This document shows positions 28,033 through 37,056 of a stretch of 64,000 bases of DNA, piece after piece. The DNA comes from Pseudoblastomonas marina (lineage in GTDB: Bacteria; Pseudomonadota; Alphaproteobacteria; Sphingomonadales; Sphingomonadaceae). The notes under the pieces were generated by a model. It did not search any database. It had not been told where the DNA came from and was given only the letters and a program-made list of their open reading frames with translations. The position numbers and the translations under genes are program-made. Location of the stretch: contig NZ_BMID01000001.1 in assembly GCF_014641655.1 (NCBI RefSeq), positions 1,230,427 to 1,294,426 of the forward strand, read 5' to 3'. Position 1 is the first letter of the stretch, and every line of letters begins with the position of its first letter.

Positions 28033-29349
28033 CTATTTCGCCATCAGCCGCAGCGTTTCGGCGGCGAGCGCCTCGGATGCAGTAGCGATCACCTTCTCTG
28101 CGTCGGGCGCCCAGAACGGGCTGTGCAGCGAGGGCAGTCCCTCGCCGCTCTCCTGCGCCGCGTCGTACTGGTCCTGCGGGACCCCGCCGACCCAGAAGAT
28201 CAGCGACTTCATGTCGTCGTCGCCATTGCGCAGGAACTGGCTGAAATCCTCGCCCCCCATCACGCTGGGCACCTGCATCACGCGGTCCTCGCCGAACCGA
28301 TCGCGAAAGCCCGCCATCACGGTCTCGGTGTAATCGGGCGAGTTGTAGGTGCTCGGCGTATAAGGATCCTCGACCGTCACCGTGGGCATCCTGTCTTCGG
28401 GCATCCCGGCCGCGATCGCCTCGCCGCGCGCAATCCGGGCGATCCCGTCGAGCAGCAGCTTGCGCGATTCGTCGGAGTAGCTGCGCACCGTCAGCTGCAG
28501 CTTGGCCTCGTCCGAGATGATGTTGTGCTTCGCGCCGGCATGGAAGCTGCCGACGGTGATCACCGCCGGATCGAGCGGCGAGCTCTCGCGGCTGACCAGC
28601 GTCTGCAGCTTCATCACGATCGCCGAGGCGAGCACGATCGGGTCCTTGGTGGTGTGCGGATAGGCACCGTGCCCGCCGATGCCCGGCACGGTGATGTCGA
28701 CGCTGTCGACATTGGCGAGCGCATAGCCGGGCGAATAGCCGATCATGCCGGCCGGGAACTGCGCCGCATCGTGAAAGGCGATCGCATAGTCGGGCTCGGG
28801 GAAGCGGGTGTAGAGCCCGTCCTCGAGCATGGCGAGCGCGCCGAGGCCGAGCTCCTCGGCGGGCTGGAGGATCATCACCAGCGTGCCCGACCACTCGTCC
28901 TTCCGCTCGGCGAGCAGTCGTGCCGCACCGATGAAGGCGGCCATGTGCGTGTCGTGGCCACAGGCATGCATCACCCCGGTGGTGACGCCGCTCGCGGGGG
29001 TCGCCGTCTGCGTCGAGGCGAACGGCAGCCCGGTCTGCTCGACAACCGGCAATCCATCCATGTCTGCGCGCAGCATCACGACCGGCCCGTCACCGTTGCG
29101 CATCACCGAAACGACGCCGGTGCGGCCGACCTGCTCGGTCACCTCGAAGCCTTCGTCGCGCATCAGCTCAGCCAGTTTGGCGGCGGTGCGCACCTCCTCG
29201 AAGCTGAGCTCGGGATTGGCGTGGAGGTCCTTGTAGAGCTCCATCAGCGCGGGCATCTTTTCGCCCAGGCTGTCGCGCAATTCGTCGGCCGCGGCCGGCG
29301 TGGCGAGCAGTGCGGCCCCGGCGGCGAGCGTAGTCATCAGGCGTTTCAT
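28033..29349 (-). CDS. Secreted M20-family amidohydrolase (hippurate hydrolase-like)
   Basis: A 438-residue zinc hydrolase of the M20D group, which includes N-acyl amino acid hydrolases. A signal peptide (LMTTLAAGAALLATPAAAD) indicates export to the periplasm. Metal-site motifs are HACGHDTHM near residue 120 and LQPAEELGLGA near 155; a further motif lies in VMGGEDFSQFL. ATG 29349 is chosen because it begins the signal peptide and has GGGGGAACGCC upstream. Substrate is unknown. Some 120 bases separate it from the permease gene upstream. Confidence 0.9.
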   Translation of the reverse strand: MKRLMTTLAAGAALLATPAAADELRDSLGEKMPALMELYKDLHANPELSFEEVRTAAKLAELMRDEGFEVTEQVGRTGVVSVMRNGDGPVVMLRADMDGLPVVEQTGLPFASTQTATPASGVTTGVMHACGHDTHMAAFIGAARLLAERKDEWSGTLVMILQPAEELGLGALAMLEDGLYTRFPEPDYAIAFHDAAQFPAGMIGYSPGYALANVDSVDITVPGIGGHGAYPHTTKDPIVLASAIVMKLQTLVSRESSPLDPAVITVGSFHAGAKHNIISDEAKLQLTVRSYSDESRKLLLDGIARIARGEAIAAGMPEDRMPTVTVEDPYTPSTYNSPDYTETVMAGFRDRFGEDRVMQVPSVMGGEDFSQFLRNGDDDMKSLIFWVGGVPQDQYDAAQESGEGLPSLHSPFWAPDAEKVIATASEALAAETLRLMAK

Positions 29350-29471
29350 CGGCGTTCCCCCAAATCGAGACATGGACCAGGTGTTACACTGTCCAGGGGA
29401 AGGAATCTTCGGCCCCGGCCAGCCACCCATTGCCGGCCAAGCTGACACAGCGCGCGCGAATAGGAAAGCGG

Positions 29472-31262
29472 CTAGATGCCGTAGCTGACCACCAGTGCGA
29501 TCGAGAGCGTCACGACCATGATCAGCACCAGCGGCACCCCGGTGCGGACATAGTCGCCGAACTGGTAATTGCCTTCCGACATGATCAGCATGTTCGTCTG
29601 GTAGGCGATCGGGGTGGCGTAGCAGAGATTGCAGCCGAACAGCACGGCGAGGACCAGCGGTTCGGCGGGCAGGCCGAGCTGGTTGGCGATGCTGAAGGCG
29701 ATCGGCGTGCCGACCGTGGCGGCAGTCGCGTTGGAGGCGAAGTTGGTCAGGAAGGTGACGAAGATCATCACCGCCGCGAGCACGGCGGCGGGGGCCAGAT
29801 GGACCAGTCCGAGGGAAAGGGTCTGGCCGAGCCAGTCCGCTGCCCCGCTATCATCGATCACGCGACCGAGCGCGATGCTGGCGGCGACCAGCACTATCAC
29901 CTGCGCAGAGAGGGCGCGTCCGACGCGGTCGAATTTCACGCAACCCGTCACGAACATCAGGATCGCCCCTGCCAGCGAAGCGATCGCGATCGGGAATAGA
30001 CCGATCGCAGCGGTGATCACCGCACCGCCCATGATCGCGCCTGCGAGCACCGCCTTCGAACGGCGCGGGACTTCGCGCATGCCTTCGAGCACGAGGAGGC
30101 TGTCGCTGCTGGAGAATTTGCGCAGATCGTCTTCGAGACCCATGACGAGCAGCACATCGCCTTCGGTGATGCGATGGTCGCCGCCGGGACCTTCGCCCTC
30201 GTACTGCCCGAGCACGCGCGGCGGATGGTGGATCCCGAGCACCGCGACCTGGTAGTGATCGGCAATCCCGCTACCCGGCAGCGTGCGATTGATGAGCCGC
30301 GAATCCGCCGTCACCGTCATCTCGACGACGAGGATGTCTTCGCGCGTCTCGTCGGCCGTGCGACGGATGCGATCGAGCACCCAGATCGGCGCGGCTTCGC
30401 CCTTGAGGATCCGCATCGCGTCCTCGAGCCCGTCATGCGTGCCGGTAACGAGCAGGCGCTGCTGCGCCTTGAGCTTGCCTTCCTTGGTTCCGTGGAAGCG
30501 GACGTCCTTGGGCAATTTCGCGATCAGCTCCTCGAGGTCCATGCCGACGAGTTCACTTTCCTCGCGAATGCGCAGACGTGCCTCGAAACGACGGGCTTCC
30601 TTGAGGTCTTTAGTCCGGTTGTCGCCGAGCAGGCGCGGCATCACCAGCCAGACATAGGGCAGCGCCACCAGCGCCGCGAGCAGGACGATCGGGGTAAAGT
30701 CGAACACCCCGATTTCGCGCATGCCGAGATCGGCGGCGATCGAGACGACGAGGATATTGGTCGAGGTCCCGATCGTGGTCGACACCCCGCCCAGCAGCGA
30801 CGCGGCGTTGAGCGGGATCAGCGTCTTCGAACTGGGCAGCGCCCCGCGCGAGGCGAGCGCGGCGAAGATCGGCAGCATCAGCACCAATACCGGCGTATTG
30901 TTGACGAACATCGACAACACGAAGGTGATCACCAACGAGACCAGCAGGCCGAGTTGCAGGTTCATCCGGAACACGCGTTCGAGAAAGCGCGCTGCGGGAT
31001 CGAGCGCGCCGGTCACCACCAGGCCGCGACCGAGGATCATCAGCGCGCAGATCGTGATCAGCGCGTAATGGCCGAACCCCGAAAACGCGAGCTGGAGCCC
31101 GTCCGTCGGCTGGTGGCCCGGAAGCGGGAAGAAATACAAGCCGACCGCGATCACCGCGATGGTCAGCAGCGAGATGATCTCGATCGGCATCTTGCCGCGC
31201 GCAAAGCCGATGAACATCGCGATCGTCACCACCAGCGCGGCGAGCGCGTGGAAACTGGGCAT
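29472..31262 (-). CDS. SLC13-family permease with two central RCK_C domains
   Basis: The 596-residue protein is a divalent anion/sodium symporter-type transporter. Hydrophobic helices at both ends flank a cytosolic region of about 200 residues containing two TrkA-C (RCK_C) domains, for example VGMDLEELIAKLP and GIHHPPRVLGQYEGE. The helices carry the family motifs NNTPVLVLMLPIFAAL and NATAATVGTPIAFSIANQL. Substrates in this subfamily are often sulfate or dicarboxylates, not decidable here. ATG 31262 is chosen because the longer frame would run into tRNA-Leu on the same strand. Confidence 0.88.
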   Translation of the reverse strand: MPSFHALAALVVTIAMFIGFARGKMPIEIISLLTIAVIAVGLYFFPLPGHQPTDGLQLAFSGFGHYALITICALMILGRGLVVTGALDPAARFLERVFRMNLQLGLLVSLVITFVLSMFVNNTPVLVLMLPIFAALASRGALPSSKTLIPLNAASLLGGVSTTIGTSTNILVVSIAADLGMREIGVFDFTPIVLLAALVALPYVWLVMPRLLGDNRTKDLKEARRFEARLRIREESELVGMDLEELIAKLPKDVRFHGTKEGKLKAQQRLLVTGTHDGLEDAMRILKGEAAPIWVLDRIRRTADETREDILVVEMTVTADSRLINRTLPGSGIADHYQVAVLGIHHPPRVLGQYEGEGPGGDHRITEGDVLLVMGLEDDLRKFSSSDSLLVLEGMREVPRRSKAVLAGAIMGGAVITAAIGLFPIAIASLAGAILMFVTGCVKFDRVGRALSAQVIVLVAASIALGRVIDDSGAADWLGQTLSLGLVHLAPAAVLAAVMIFVTFLTNFASNATAATVGTPIAFSIANQLGLPAEPLVLAVLFGCNLCYATPIAYQTNMLIMSEGNYQFGDYVRTGVPLVLIMVVTLSIALVVSYGI

Positions 31263-31307
31263 GGTAAGGACGGTGGTCAACCCGATGACGCTCGCAGCTT
31301 GGCCGTA

Positions 31308-31393
31308 TGGTGCCCCTGGCCAGACTCGAACTGGCACTTCACATGGAAACTCGATTTTGAGTCGAGCGCGTCTACCAATTCCGCCACAGGGGC
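31308..31393 (-). tRNA. tRNA-Leu (anticodon CAA)
   Basis: A class II tRNA of 86 bases. The acceptor GCCCCTG pairs with CAGGGGC, the anticodon loop CTCAAAA gives CAA, a long variable arm follows, the T-loop is TTCGAGT, and CCA is encoded. It reads UUG codons. Confidence 0.95.
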
Positions 31394-31459
31394 CCCTCCA
31401 GCGTGGAACGCTGCATTATCGGGGGGATTGCGAGGCTTCAAGCAATCCATTCAAAAATC

Positions 31460-31535
31460 GTCATTCCCGCGGATGCGGGAATCCAGAGCGGTGCAGCGAG
31501 GTGCTTCGCTGGATCCCCGCCTTCGCGGGGATGAC
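31460..31535. repeat. Palindromic REP-doublet (REPIN-like) element, copy 1
   Basis: A 76-base element begins GTCATTCCCGC and ends GCGGGGATGAC. Each end forms its own small hairpin (TTCCCGC/GCGGGAA, CCCCGC/GCGGGG) and the two ends are inverted copies of each other, with ATCCAG and CTGGAT inside. A related copy lies at 38910-38987. It starts two bases beyond the suhB-type stop codon and may end that transcript. Confidence 0.75.
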
Positions 31536-31537
31536 GG

Positions 31538-32377
31538 TCAACCTGCCGAACTCGCCAGCTTCCTGCGTGCATCGACGACGAGCTTGTGCACCTTGGAATG
31601 AAGCGTGTCGTTGCCCGCGAGCACTTCCTGGTCGCAGATCGGCAGCGAGCGACCGCGATAGTCGGACACGAACCCGCCCGCTTCACGCACCAGCAGGCAG
31701 CCCGCCGCGGTGTCCCACGGCTTGAGCCCGGTTTCCCAGAACGCGTCGAAGCGTCCCGCGGCGAGCCAGGCGAGATCGAGCGAGGCGGCGCCGAACCGGC
31801 GGATCCCGGCGATTTCGGGGGCGAGGCGATTGTAGATCGCGCTCCATTCGGCCGGATCGCCGGCGCCCGCAAAGGGAATACCGGTGGCGATCAGCGCCTC
31901 GTCGAGCCGCTTGCGGTTCGAGACCCGCAGGCGTCCGTCATGCAGCCACGCGCCGTTCGATTTCTCGGCCCAGAAGGTTTCGTCGGTGATCGGGTTGTAG
32001 ACGATGCCGCTGGTGACTTCGCCCCAACCGCCGCCGCCCAGCTTGGGCTCCTGCACCGCGATCGAGATCGCGAAATGCGGGATCGCGTGGAGGAAATTGC
32101 TGGTGCCGTCGAGCGGGTCGATGATGAAACGCGGCTTGTCGGGATCGCCTTCGATCTCGCCCGATTCCTCGAGCACGAAGCCCCAGTCGGGGCGCGCATG
32201 CTTCAATTCGTCCCACAACGCGCGTTCGGCGCGCGTGTCGGCTTTGGAGACGAAGTCCGCGGGGCCCTTGCGGCTGACCTGGAGGTGCTCGACCTCGCCG
32301 AAGTCGCGGCGCAACCGGCCGCCCGCCTTGCGCGCGGCCTTTTCCATGACGCGGATGATACCGGGGAGTACGGGCAT
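31538..32377 (-). CDS. suhB: Inositol monophosphatase family protein (SuhB-type)
   Basis: A 279-residue magnesium-dependent sugar phosphatase of the inositol monophosphatase family. Motifs are LEESGEIEG (metal-binding glutamates) near residue 65, IIDPLDGTSNFLH near 80, and KPWDTAAGCLLVREAGG near 215. The enzyme hydrolyses myo-inositol phosphates; the SuhB homologue also interacts with RNA polymerase in E. coli. The start lies six bases after the efp stop, so the two form an operon. The REPIN-like repeat abuts its stop codon. Confidence 0.9.
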   Translation of the reverse strand: MPVLPGIIRVMEKAARKAGGRLRRDFGEVEHLQVSRKGPADFVSKADTRAERALWDELKHARPDWGFVLEESGEIEGDPDKPRFIIDPLDGTSNFLHAIPHFAISIAVQEPKLGGGGWGEVTSGIVYNPITDETFWAEKSNGAWLHDGRLRVSNRKRLDEALIATGIPFAGAGDPAEWSAIYNRLAPEIAGIRRFGAASLDLAWLAAGRFDAFWETGLKPWDTAAGCLLVREAGGFVSDYRGRSLPICDQEVLAGNDTLHSKVHKLVVDARRKLASSAG

Positions 32378-32383
32378 GGCGGC

Positions 32384-32947
32384 TTACCCGGCCTTCCCGA
32401 CGTAGCTCTGCTCGTAGACGTCGACCACGATCCGGGTGCCGCTTTCGATATGCGGCGGAACCATGATGCGCACGCCGTTGTCGAGCACGGCGGGCTTGTA
32501 GCTGGAAGAGGCAGTCTGCCCCTTCACCACCGCGTCGGCCTCTACGATTTCGGCCTCGATCTGGCTCGGAAGCTGGACCGAGATCGGCTTTTCTTCCCAC
32601 AGTTCGAGCTGCACGGTCATCCCGTCCTGGAGGAACGGGCGCGCATCGCCGAGCAGGTCCGACGGCAGGTTGATCTGCTCGTATGTGTCGGTGTCCATGA
32701 AGACGAGCATGTCGCCCTCTTCATAGAGGAACTGGTAGTCCTTGGTGTCGAGGCGCACCTTTTCGACCGTGTCGGCGCTGCGGAAGCGCACGTTGGTCTT
32801 GCGGCCGTCCTGCAGGTTCTTCATCTCGACCTGCATGTAGGCCCCGCCCTTACCCGGCTGGGTGTGCTGGATCTTGGCGACCTTCCAGATGCCGCCTTCG
32901 TATTCGATGATGTTGCCGGGGCGGATATCGACGCCGCTGATCTTCAT
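32384..32947 (-). CDS. efp: Elongation factor P
   Basis: EF-P relieves ribosome stalling at proline runs. The 187-residue length and three-domain layout fit: a KOW-like N-terminus ([20 protein letters not shown]), then two OB folds, ending with [18 protein letters not shown]. The tip of the first domain reads QPGKGGAY with lysine 33, the position modified in many bacteria; the modifying enzymes are not in the window. ATG 32947 is set by the family start. The suhB-type gene follows after six bases. Confidence 0.96.
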   Translation of the reverse strand: MKISGVDIRPGNIIEYEGGIWKVAKIQHTQPGKGGAYMQVEMKNLQDGRKTNVRFRSADTVEKVRLDTKDYQFLYEEGDMLVFMDTDTYEQINLPSDLLGDARPFLQDGMTVQLELWEEKPISVQLPSQIEAEIVEADAVVKGQTASSSYKPAVLDNGVRIMVPPHIESGTRIVVDVYEQSYVGKAG

Positions 32948-33056
32948 GGGGGTTCGCCTTCGTATGGAATGGGGTTCGCGCGCTGCGCTGTGTGGCGCGC
33001 CTCTAGCCGCTGGGCGCTGTGGCGGCAAGCGGGGGAAGCTGCTACGAGCCGATCCG

Positions 33057-33428
33057 ATGTATCAACGCCTCATCCTCTCGATCGCGGCCCTGTCCGCCAT
33101 GCTGCTCGCACCGGTCGCCCCGGCGCAGGAACGCGCCGCCGGGCAATTGTCGGTCCTGCTGCGCGGATACTGGTCCTGCGCGGTACCCGGCATTGCCAGC
33201 GGCGACGCGCGCGAGGTCCGCCCGGCGCTCGATTTCGAGACGATCCGCGGCTCGCGCTACCGCGTCGGCGACGACATCGGCATCTACCTGCGTCTCGGCG
33301 ACCGGGTGACGATGACCAGCGGGCCGTTCAGGGGCCGCAATTTCCGCGTGACCGGGGACGACAGCATCCGCGAGATCGAAGAAGGCTCGCTGACCCCGGT
33401 GCGCTGCCTGCGCCGACCGGCGAACTAG
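33057..33428 (+). CDS. Small secreted protein of unknown function
   Basis: The 123-residue product has a signal peptide ([20 protein letters not shown]) and a mature part of about 100 residues. Two cysteines (WSCAVPG and VRCLRRP) lie near its ends and may form a disulfide. I see no recognised domain. Its stop codon overlaps the convergent M23 peptidase stop by four bases (CTAG). The gene is divergent from efp. Confidence 0.7.
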   Translation: MYQRLILSIAALSAMLLAPVAPAQERAAGQLSVLLRGYWSCAVPGIASGDAREVRPALDFETIRGSRYRVGDDIGIYLRLGDRVTMTSGPFRGRNFRVTGDDSIREIEEGSLTPVRCLRRPAN

Positions 33429-34093
33429 TTTCCGGTCAGCAGCGGGTAGGGATTGATCGGCGTCCCCTCCCACCAGTCGTCGTCGGGCGAGAGTTCCATG
33501 ATCGCATAGTGGAGGTGCGGGGCGTCGGGCCGGGCATTGCCGCTCGATCCGACGGCGCCGATCGGATCGCCCGCACGCACCTGCTGGCCCTCGCGCAGGT
33601 CGTCGGCATAGGCATCGAGATGCGCGTAATAGTGCATTCGTTCGCCGCCTGGCGCGCGGATGTAGACGGTGAGCCCGCCCTTGCGACTGTCGAACAGTTT
33701 CTCGACCGTCCCGGCGCTGGCGGAGAGCACGGGTGTCCCCCGCGGAGCCATGATGTCGATCGCGTCGTGCCGCCGAATGCCGCCTTCGCGGGCCTGCGCG
33801 AACGTATCTATGAGCTCGTCTGCCGCGATCCCTTGCACCGGCACCACCAGCTCGCCCGGGGCGAGCGGCGCGGGACGTCGATCGGCGATATCGGGGACGT
33901 CTTCGGGTGCGGGCATGGCGTCTCCCGCAGGTGGCGCATCGCCGCCTGTCGGCCCCTTCGAATCGCTTGCGGTGCTGCGAACATCGAGAATGCTCTCGCC
34001 CTCGCCGAAGACCGAGGGCCAGGCGACGATCCAGCCCGCCGAAACGAGCGTCGCGGTGACGAGGATGGTGACGATGCGATCGAGGGTGCTCAT
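33425..34093 (-). CDS. M23-family metallopeptidase (LytM domain), membrane anchored
   Basis: A 222-residue peptidoglycan-hydrolase-type protein. An N-terminal hydrophobic segment (IVTILVTATLVSAGWIVAW) is followed by a proline-rich linker and a LytM domain with the zinc motifs HDAIDIMAP (H-x3-D) and HLHYAIM (H-x-H). M23 enzymes cut peptide crossbridges, and some degenerate ones are regulators; here the ligands look intact. It stands between the secreted protein gene and thiE. The tail reads NPYPLLTGN, a common M23 ending. Confidence 0.9.
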   Translation of the reverse strand: MSTLDRIVTILVTATLVSAGWIVAWPSVFGEGESILDVRSTASDSKGPTGGDAPPAGDAMPAPEDVPDIADRRPAPLAPGELVVPVQGIAADELIDTFAQAREGGIRRHDAIDIMAPRGTPVLSASAGTVEKLFDSRKGGLTVYIRAPGGERMHYYAHLDAYADDLREGQQVRAGDPIGAVGSSGNARPDAPHLHYAIMELSPDDDWWEGTPINPYPLLTGN

Positions 34094-34118
34094 GGCGCGG
34101 ACCCTAGCGGCGGTTCGC

Positions 34119-34142
34119 GGCCCGCGCCAGAGAGCGCGGGCC
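34119..34142 (-). terminator. Hairpin at the 3' end of thiE
   Basis: GGCCCGCG (34119-34126) and CGCGGGCC (34135-34142) form an eight-base stem. The stem touches the first base of the thiE stop codon. No clear T-tract follows; it is a possible transcript end. Confidence 0.35.
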
Positions 34143-34753
34143 TAGCGCAGCTTCGCCGCGAAGGCCTCCACCGCCGCGACCTCGTCGCCGCTCCAGACCG
34201 CATGGCTGACGGCGAGGAAATCGGCCCCTGCCTCGATCAGCGGCGCGCAATTGTCGGGCGTGATCCCGCCGATCGCGACGCTCGGGATCTCGACCATTTC
34301 GGACCACCATTCGAGCAAGGAGAGTTCGGGCCGGTGCTCGCTCTCCTTCGTCTGGCTCGGGAAAAACGCACCGAAGGCGACGTAATCCGCCCCCGCCTCT
34401 CCGGCTTCGAGCGCGAGGTGGCGACTGGCATGGCAGGTCACCCCGATCTGGACCTCGCGGCCCAGTCGTTCGCGCGCCTCGCGCACGTCGCCGTCGCCCT
34501 GCCCCAGGTGAACCCCGTCGGCGCCGAGCCGCTTGGCGAGCGAGACGTCGTCGTTGACCACGAAGGCGACTTCGTGCGCGGCGCAGATCGCCTGCAACGG
34601 CTCGGCGAGCCGCGCGGCCTCGTGCTGGTCGATATCCTTGACCCGGAACTGGAACGCGGCGACCGGCCCGGCCTGGACTGCGCGTTCGAGCCGCTGGGGG
34701 AAGTCGCCGCCGACGTCGAGCGGCGAGATGAGATAGAGTTGGCAATCGGACAT
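34142..34753 (-). CDS. thiE: Thiamine phosphate synthase
   Basis: ThiE joins the thiazole and pyrimidine halves of thiamine. The 203-residue TIM-barrel protein shows QFRVKDID (a variant of the QLREK motif), NDDVSLAKRLGADGVHLGQGD, and the later GAFFPSQTKES, close to the usual GPIFPTxTK. The catalytic and phosphate-binding pattern is otherwise kept. I saw no TPP riboswitch in the short region before the gene, and other thiamine genes are absent, so it stands alone. Confidence 0.9.
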   Translation of the reverse strand: MSDCQLYLISPLDVGGDFPQRLERAVQAGPVAAFQFRVKDIDQHEAARLAEPLQAICAAHEVAFVVNDDVSLAKRLGADGVHLGQGDGDVREARERLGREVQIGVTCHASRHLALEAGEAGADYVAFGAFFPSQTKESEHRPELSLLEWWSEMVEIPSVAIGGITPDNCAPLIEAGADFLAVSHAVWSGDEVAAVEAFAAKLR

Positions 34754-34831
34754 GCGAGCGCTGCTAACGCACGCGATGCCGTTCGTCGATATTCATGCAT
34801 GCGTCATTTGTAGCGGTGTTATCTCGGCGCG

Positions 34832-35239
34832 ATGAAGACACTCGCCCTGTTCGCCGCGCCATCCGCCGCCCTGAGCCTCGCGGCCTGCGCGGTCGTCCCG
34901 CCCTCGCCCATCGTCAGCTCGGACCGCGAGATCGCGGCCAAGGGCGCGCTGGTCCCGTTCAACCAGCCCGTCTGGGTGTCGAACGGGCTCGTGGTGACGC
35001 CGATGCGCCTGATCGAAGACAGCCGCTGCCCCGAAAACGCACGCTGCATCCAGGCCGGGCGCGCGGTCCTCGAAACCCGGCTCGACGGGATCGGCTGGCG
35101 CCAGACGGTCGAGCTCGAACCGGGCGAGCCCTACACCATCCGCGGCGAAACCGTCCGCCTGACCTCGGTCCTTCCCGAGCGCCAGGCGGAACGGCAGATC
35201 CCGGTCGCGAACTACCGGTTCGCTTTCGACGACAATTAG
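34832..35239 (+). CDS. Putative lipoprotein of unknown function
   Basis: The 135-residue product has a lipoprotein signal with lipobox LAAC, cysteine 19 being the predicted lipidation site. The mature part has a cysteine pair in DSRCPENARCIQAG, a pattern seen in several uncharacterised bacterial lipoproteins, and a beta-strand-rich tail (RGETVRLTSVLPER). No function is assigned. Its stop overlaps that of the convergent aldolase gene by four bases. Confidence 0.75.
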   Translation: MKTLALFAAPSAALSLAACAVVPPSPIVSSDREIAAKGALVPFNQPVWVSNGLVVTPMRLIEDSRCPENARCIQAGRAVLETRLDGIGWRQTVELEPGEPYTIRGETVRLTSVLPERQAERQIPVANYRFAFDDN

Positions 35240-36129
35240 TCGCCGGTGCTGGCGCAGGCGATCTCGTCGATCGCGTTGCCAAGCGCCTGGTCGAACTGCT
35301 GGTCGTCCATCTTGGCATTGAGCACTTCGAGCAGCGCGCGGCTGAAGCTGGCGATCATGCCGTCGTTCTTGGCCAGTTCGCGGCACGCCTCTTCGCGGCT
35401 GTAGCCGCCCGACAGCGCGACCACGCGCAGCACCTTGGGGTGGTCGATCAGCGGCTGGTAAAGGTTCGGTTCGGCCGGGATGGTGAGCTTCCACATCACC
35501 TGCTGGCCTTCCGGCACACGGTTCAACTGGTCGAGGGCGTTGGACAGCACCAGCGCCTCGGCCTGCGCGCGGCTGCCGCTCTTGAGGCTGACTTCGGGCT
35601 CGAGGATCGGGACAAGGCCGTTCGAGAGAATCTGGAGGCCGAAATCCATCTGCTGCGCGATGTTGGCGGCGACGCCGTCCTCGTTCGCCTCGTGGATGAC
35701 CGAGCGCATCTTGGTGCCGAACACGCCGAGTTCCTTCGCACGCGCGCAATCCTCGTCGAGGGTTGGCATCGGCTTCATCAGCTGCGCGCCGTTTTCCTCG
35801 TCATGCATGCCCTTGTCGACCTTGAGGAACGGCACGACACCGCGACGTGCGAGCAGTTCGGGGATCGGCGAGCCGTCGCCCGAACACCCGTTCATGGTCT
35901 TCTCGAACAGGATCGCGCCGAGCACCTTGCCGTTCGAGAAGCTCGGGGAGTCGACGATCCGGCAGCGCATCTTGTGGATCTGCGCGAACATTTCTTCCTC
36001 GCCGTCCCACTCGTCCTCGGCCACGCCGTAGGCAGCCAGCGCCTTGGGCGTCGAACCGCCCGACTGGTCGAGCGCGGCAATGAAGCCCTTACCCGTCGCC
36101 ATGCGCTGTTTCATCTCGTCGAAATTCAT
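35236..36129 (-). CDS. fda: Class I fructose-bisphosphate aldolase
   Basis: The enzyme interconverts fructose 1,6-bisphosphate and triose phosphates. The 297-residue protein belongs to the Schiff-base (class I) type: FIAALDQSGGSTPKAL at the N-terminus, VPFLKVDKGM, ILEPEV, and the likely Schiff-base lysine in VMWKLTIPAEPN near residue 208. ATG 36129 is chosen; a longer frame to 36234 lacks similarity. It belongs to the pgk-gap-tkt neighbourhood but is separated from pgk by a flavodoxin-like gene on the other strand. Confidence 0.93.
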   Translation of the reverse strand: MNFDEMKQRMATGKGFIAALDQSGGSTPKALAAYGVAEDEWDGEEEMFAQIHKMRCRIVDSPSFSNGKVLGAILFEKTMNGCSGDGSPIPELLARRGVVPFLKVDKGMHDEENGAQLMKPMPTLDEDCARAKELGVFGTKMRSVIHEANEDGVAANIAQQMDFGLQILSNGLVPILEPEVSLKSGSRAQAEALVLSNALDQLNRVPEGQQVMWKLTIPAEPNLYQPLIDHPKVLRVVALSGGYSREEACRELAKNDGMIASFSRALLEVLNAKMDDQQFDQALGNAIDEIACASTGD

Positions 36130-36294
36130 GGATGTCCCTTTCCCATGCGCCTCGCGCACGCGTCGTCCTCGGTGAAAAGCTGCCCGCGCTCTACCCAGCA
36201 CGCCCCGTGGCGGCAATGTGCCGAGAACGTTCACATGTAACTTTTCCGCGGCTCGCGCGTACCAATTGGGAACACCCAGGACGCGAGGCTTCGA

Positions 36295-37053
36295 ATGCTC
36301 GACGACATCCAGGAACGGCTCTGCGCCGAAAACCGGACCGACTTCTCCGATCTCCGCGCGCTGACGATCAACTGCACGCTCAAGCCGTCACCCGAGGGGT
36401 CGCATACAGACAAGCTGCTCGGCATCCCCGAGACGATCCTCGTCAGGAACGGGGTCGACCTCGAACAGGTGCGGCTGGTCGACCACGACATCGCCCCGGG
36501 CGTCTATCCCGACATGACCGATCACGGCGCCGAGCGAGACGACTGGCCCGAGATATGGAAGAAGGTGAAAGCGGCCGACATCCTGATCGTCGGCACGCCA
36601 ATCTGGCTGGGCGAGAAGTCGTCGGTCTGTCAGCGCCTGATCGAACGGCTCTACGCCCAGTCCGGGGAGACCAACGACAAGGGGCAATACGCGTTCTATG
36701 GCAAGGTTGCCGGGTGCATCGTCACCGGCAACGAGGACGGCATCAAGCATGTCGGCATGGGCCTGCTCTATTCGCTCCAGCATGTCGGCTACACGATCCC
36801 GCCACAGGCCGATGCCGGCTGGATCGGCGAAGCCGGCCCCGGACCCAGCTATGGCGACGCGAAGGAAGACGGAGACGGCTATGTCGGTTTCGACAACGAT
36901 TTCACCCGCCGCAATGCCACCTTCGCGACCTGGAACCTGCTCCACATGGCGCGCATGCTCAAGGATGCAGGCGGGATTCCCTGCCACGGCAATTCGGTCG
37001 ACCTGTGGAACGAGGGCCGCCGCTTCGACGCACCCAATCCGGACTATCGCTAA
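36295..37053 (+). CDS. Flavodoxin-fold NAD(P)H-dependent oxidoreductase
   Basis: A 252-residue FMN-reductase-like protein. The N-terminal strand LRALTINCTLKPSPEGSHT and the loop ADILIVGTPIWLGEKSSVCQRLIERL are typical of the NADPH-dependent FMN reductase fold. Its C-terminal third (AKEDGDGYVGFDNDFTRRNATFATWNLLHMARML) is also found in related flavodoxin family proteins. Such enzymes reduce flavins or quinones; the partner is unknown. It is the only plus-strand gene inside the aldolase-transketolase cluster. Confidence 0.85.
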   Translation: MLDDIQERLCAENRTDFSDLRALTINCTLKPSPEGSHTDKLLGIPETILVRNGVDLEQVRLVDHDIAPGVYPDMTDHGAERDDWPEIWKKVKAADILIVGTPIWLGEKSSVCQRLIERLYAQSGETNDKGQYAFYGKVAGCIVTGNEDGIKHVGMGLLYSLQHVGYTIPPQADAGWIGEAGPGPSYGDAKEDGDGYVGFDNDFTRRNATFATWNLLHMARMLKDAGGIPCHGNSVDLWNEGRRFDAPNPDYR

Positions 37054-37056
37054 CGC

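Noticed and set aside
31586-34813. A 1075-codon plus-strand frame spanning suhB, efp and M23
   Set aside because: It crosses four confidently identified genes and resembles none itself.
34754-34831. TPP riboswitch upstream of thiE
   Set aside because: The 78-base region shows no CTGAGA-type motif, and it is too short for the fold.
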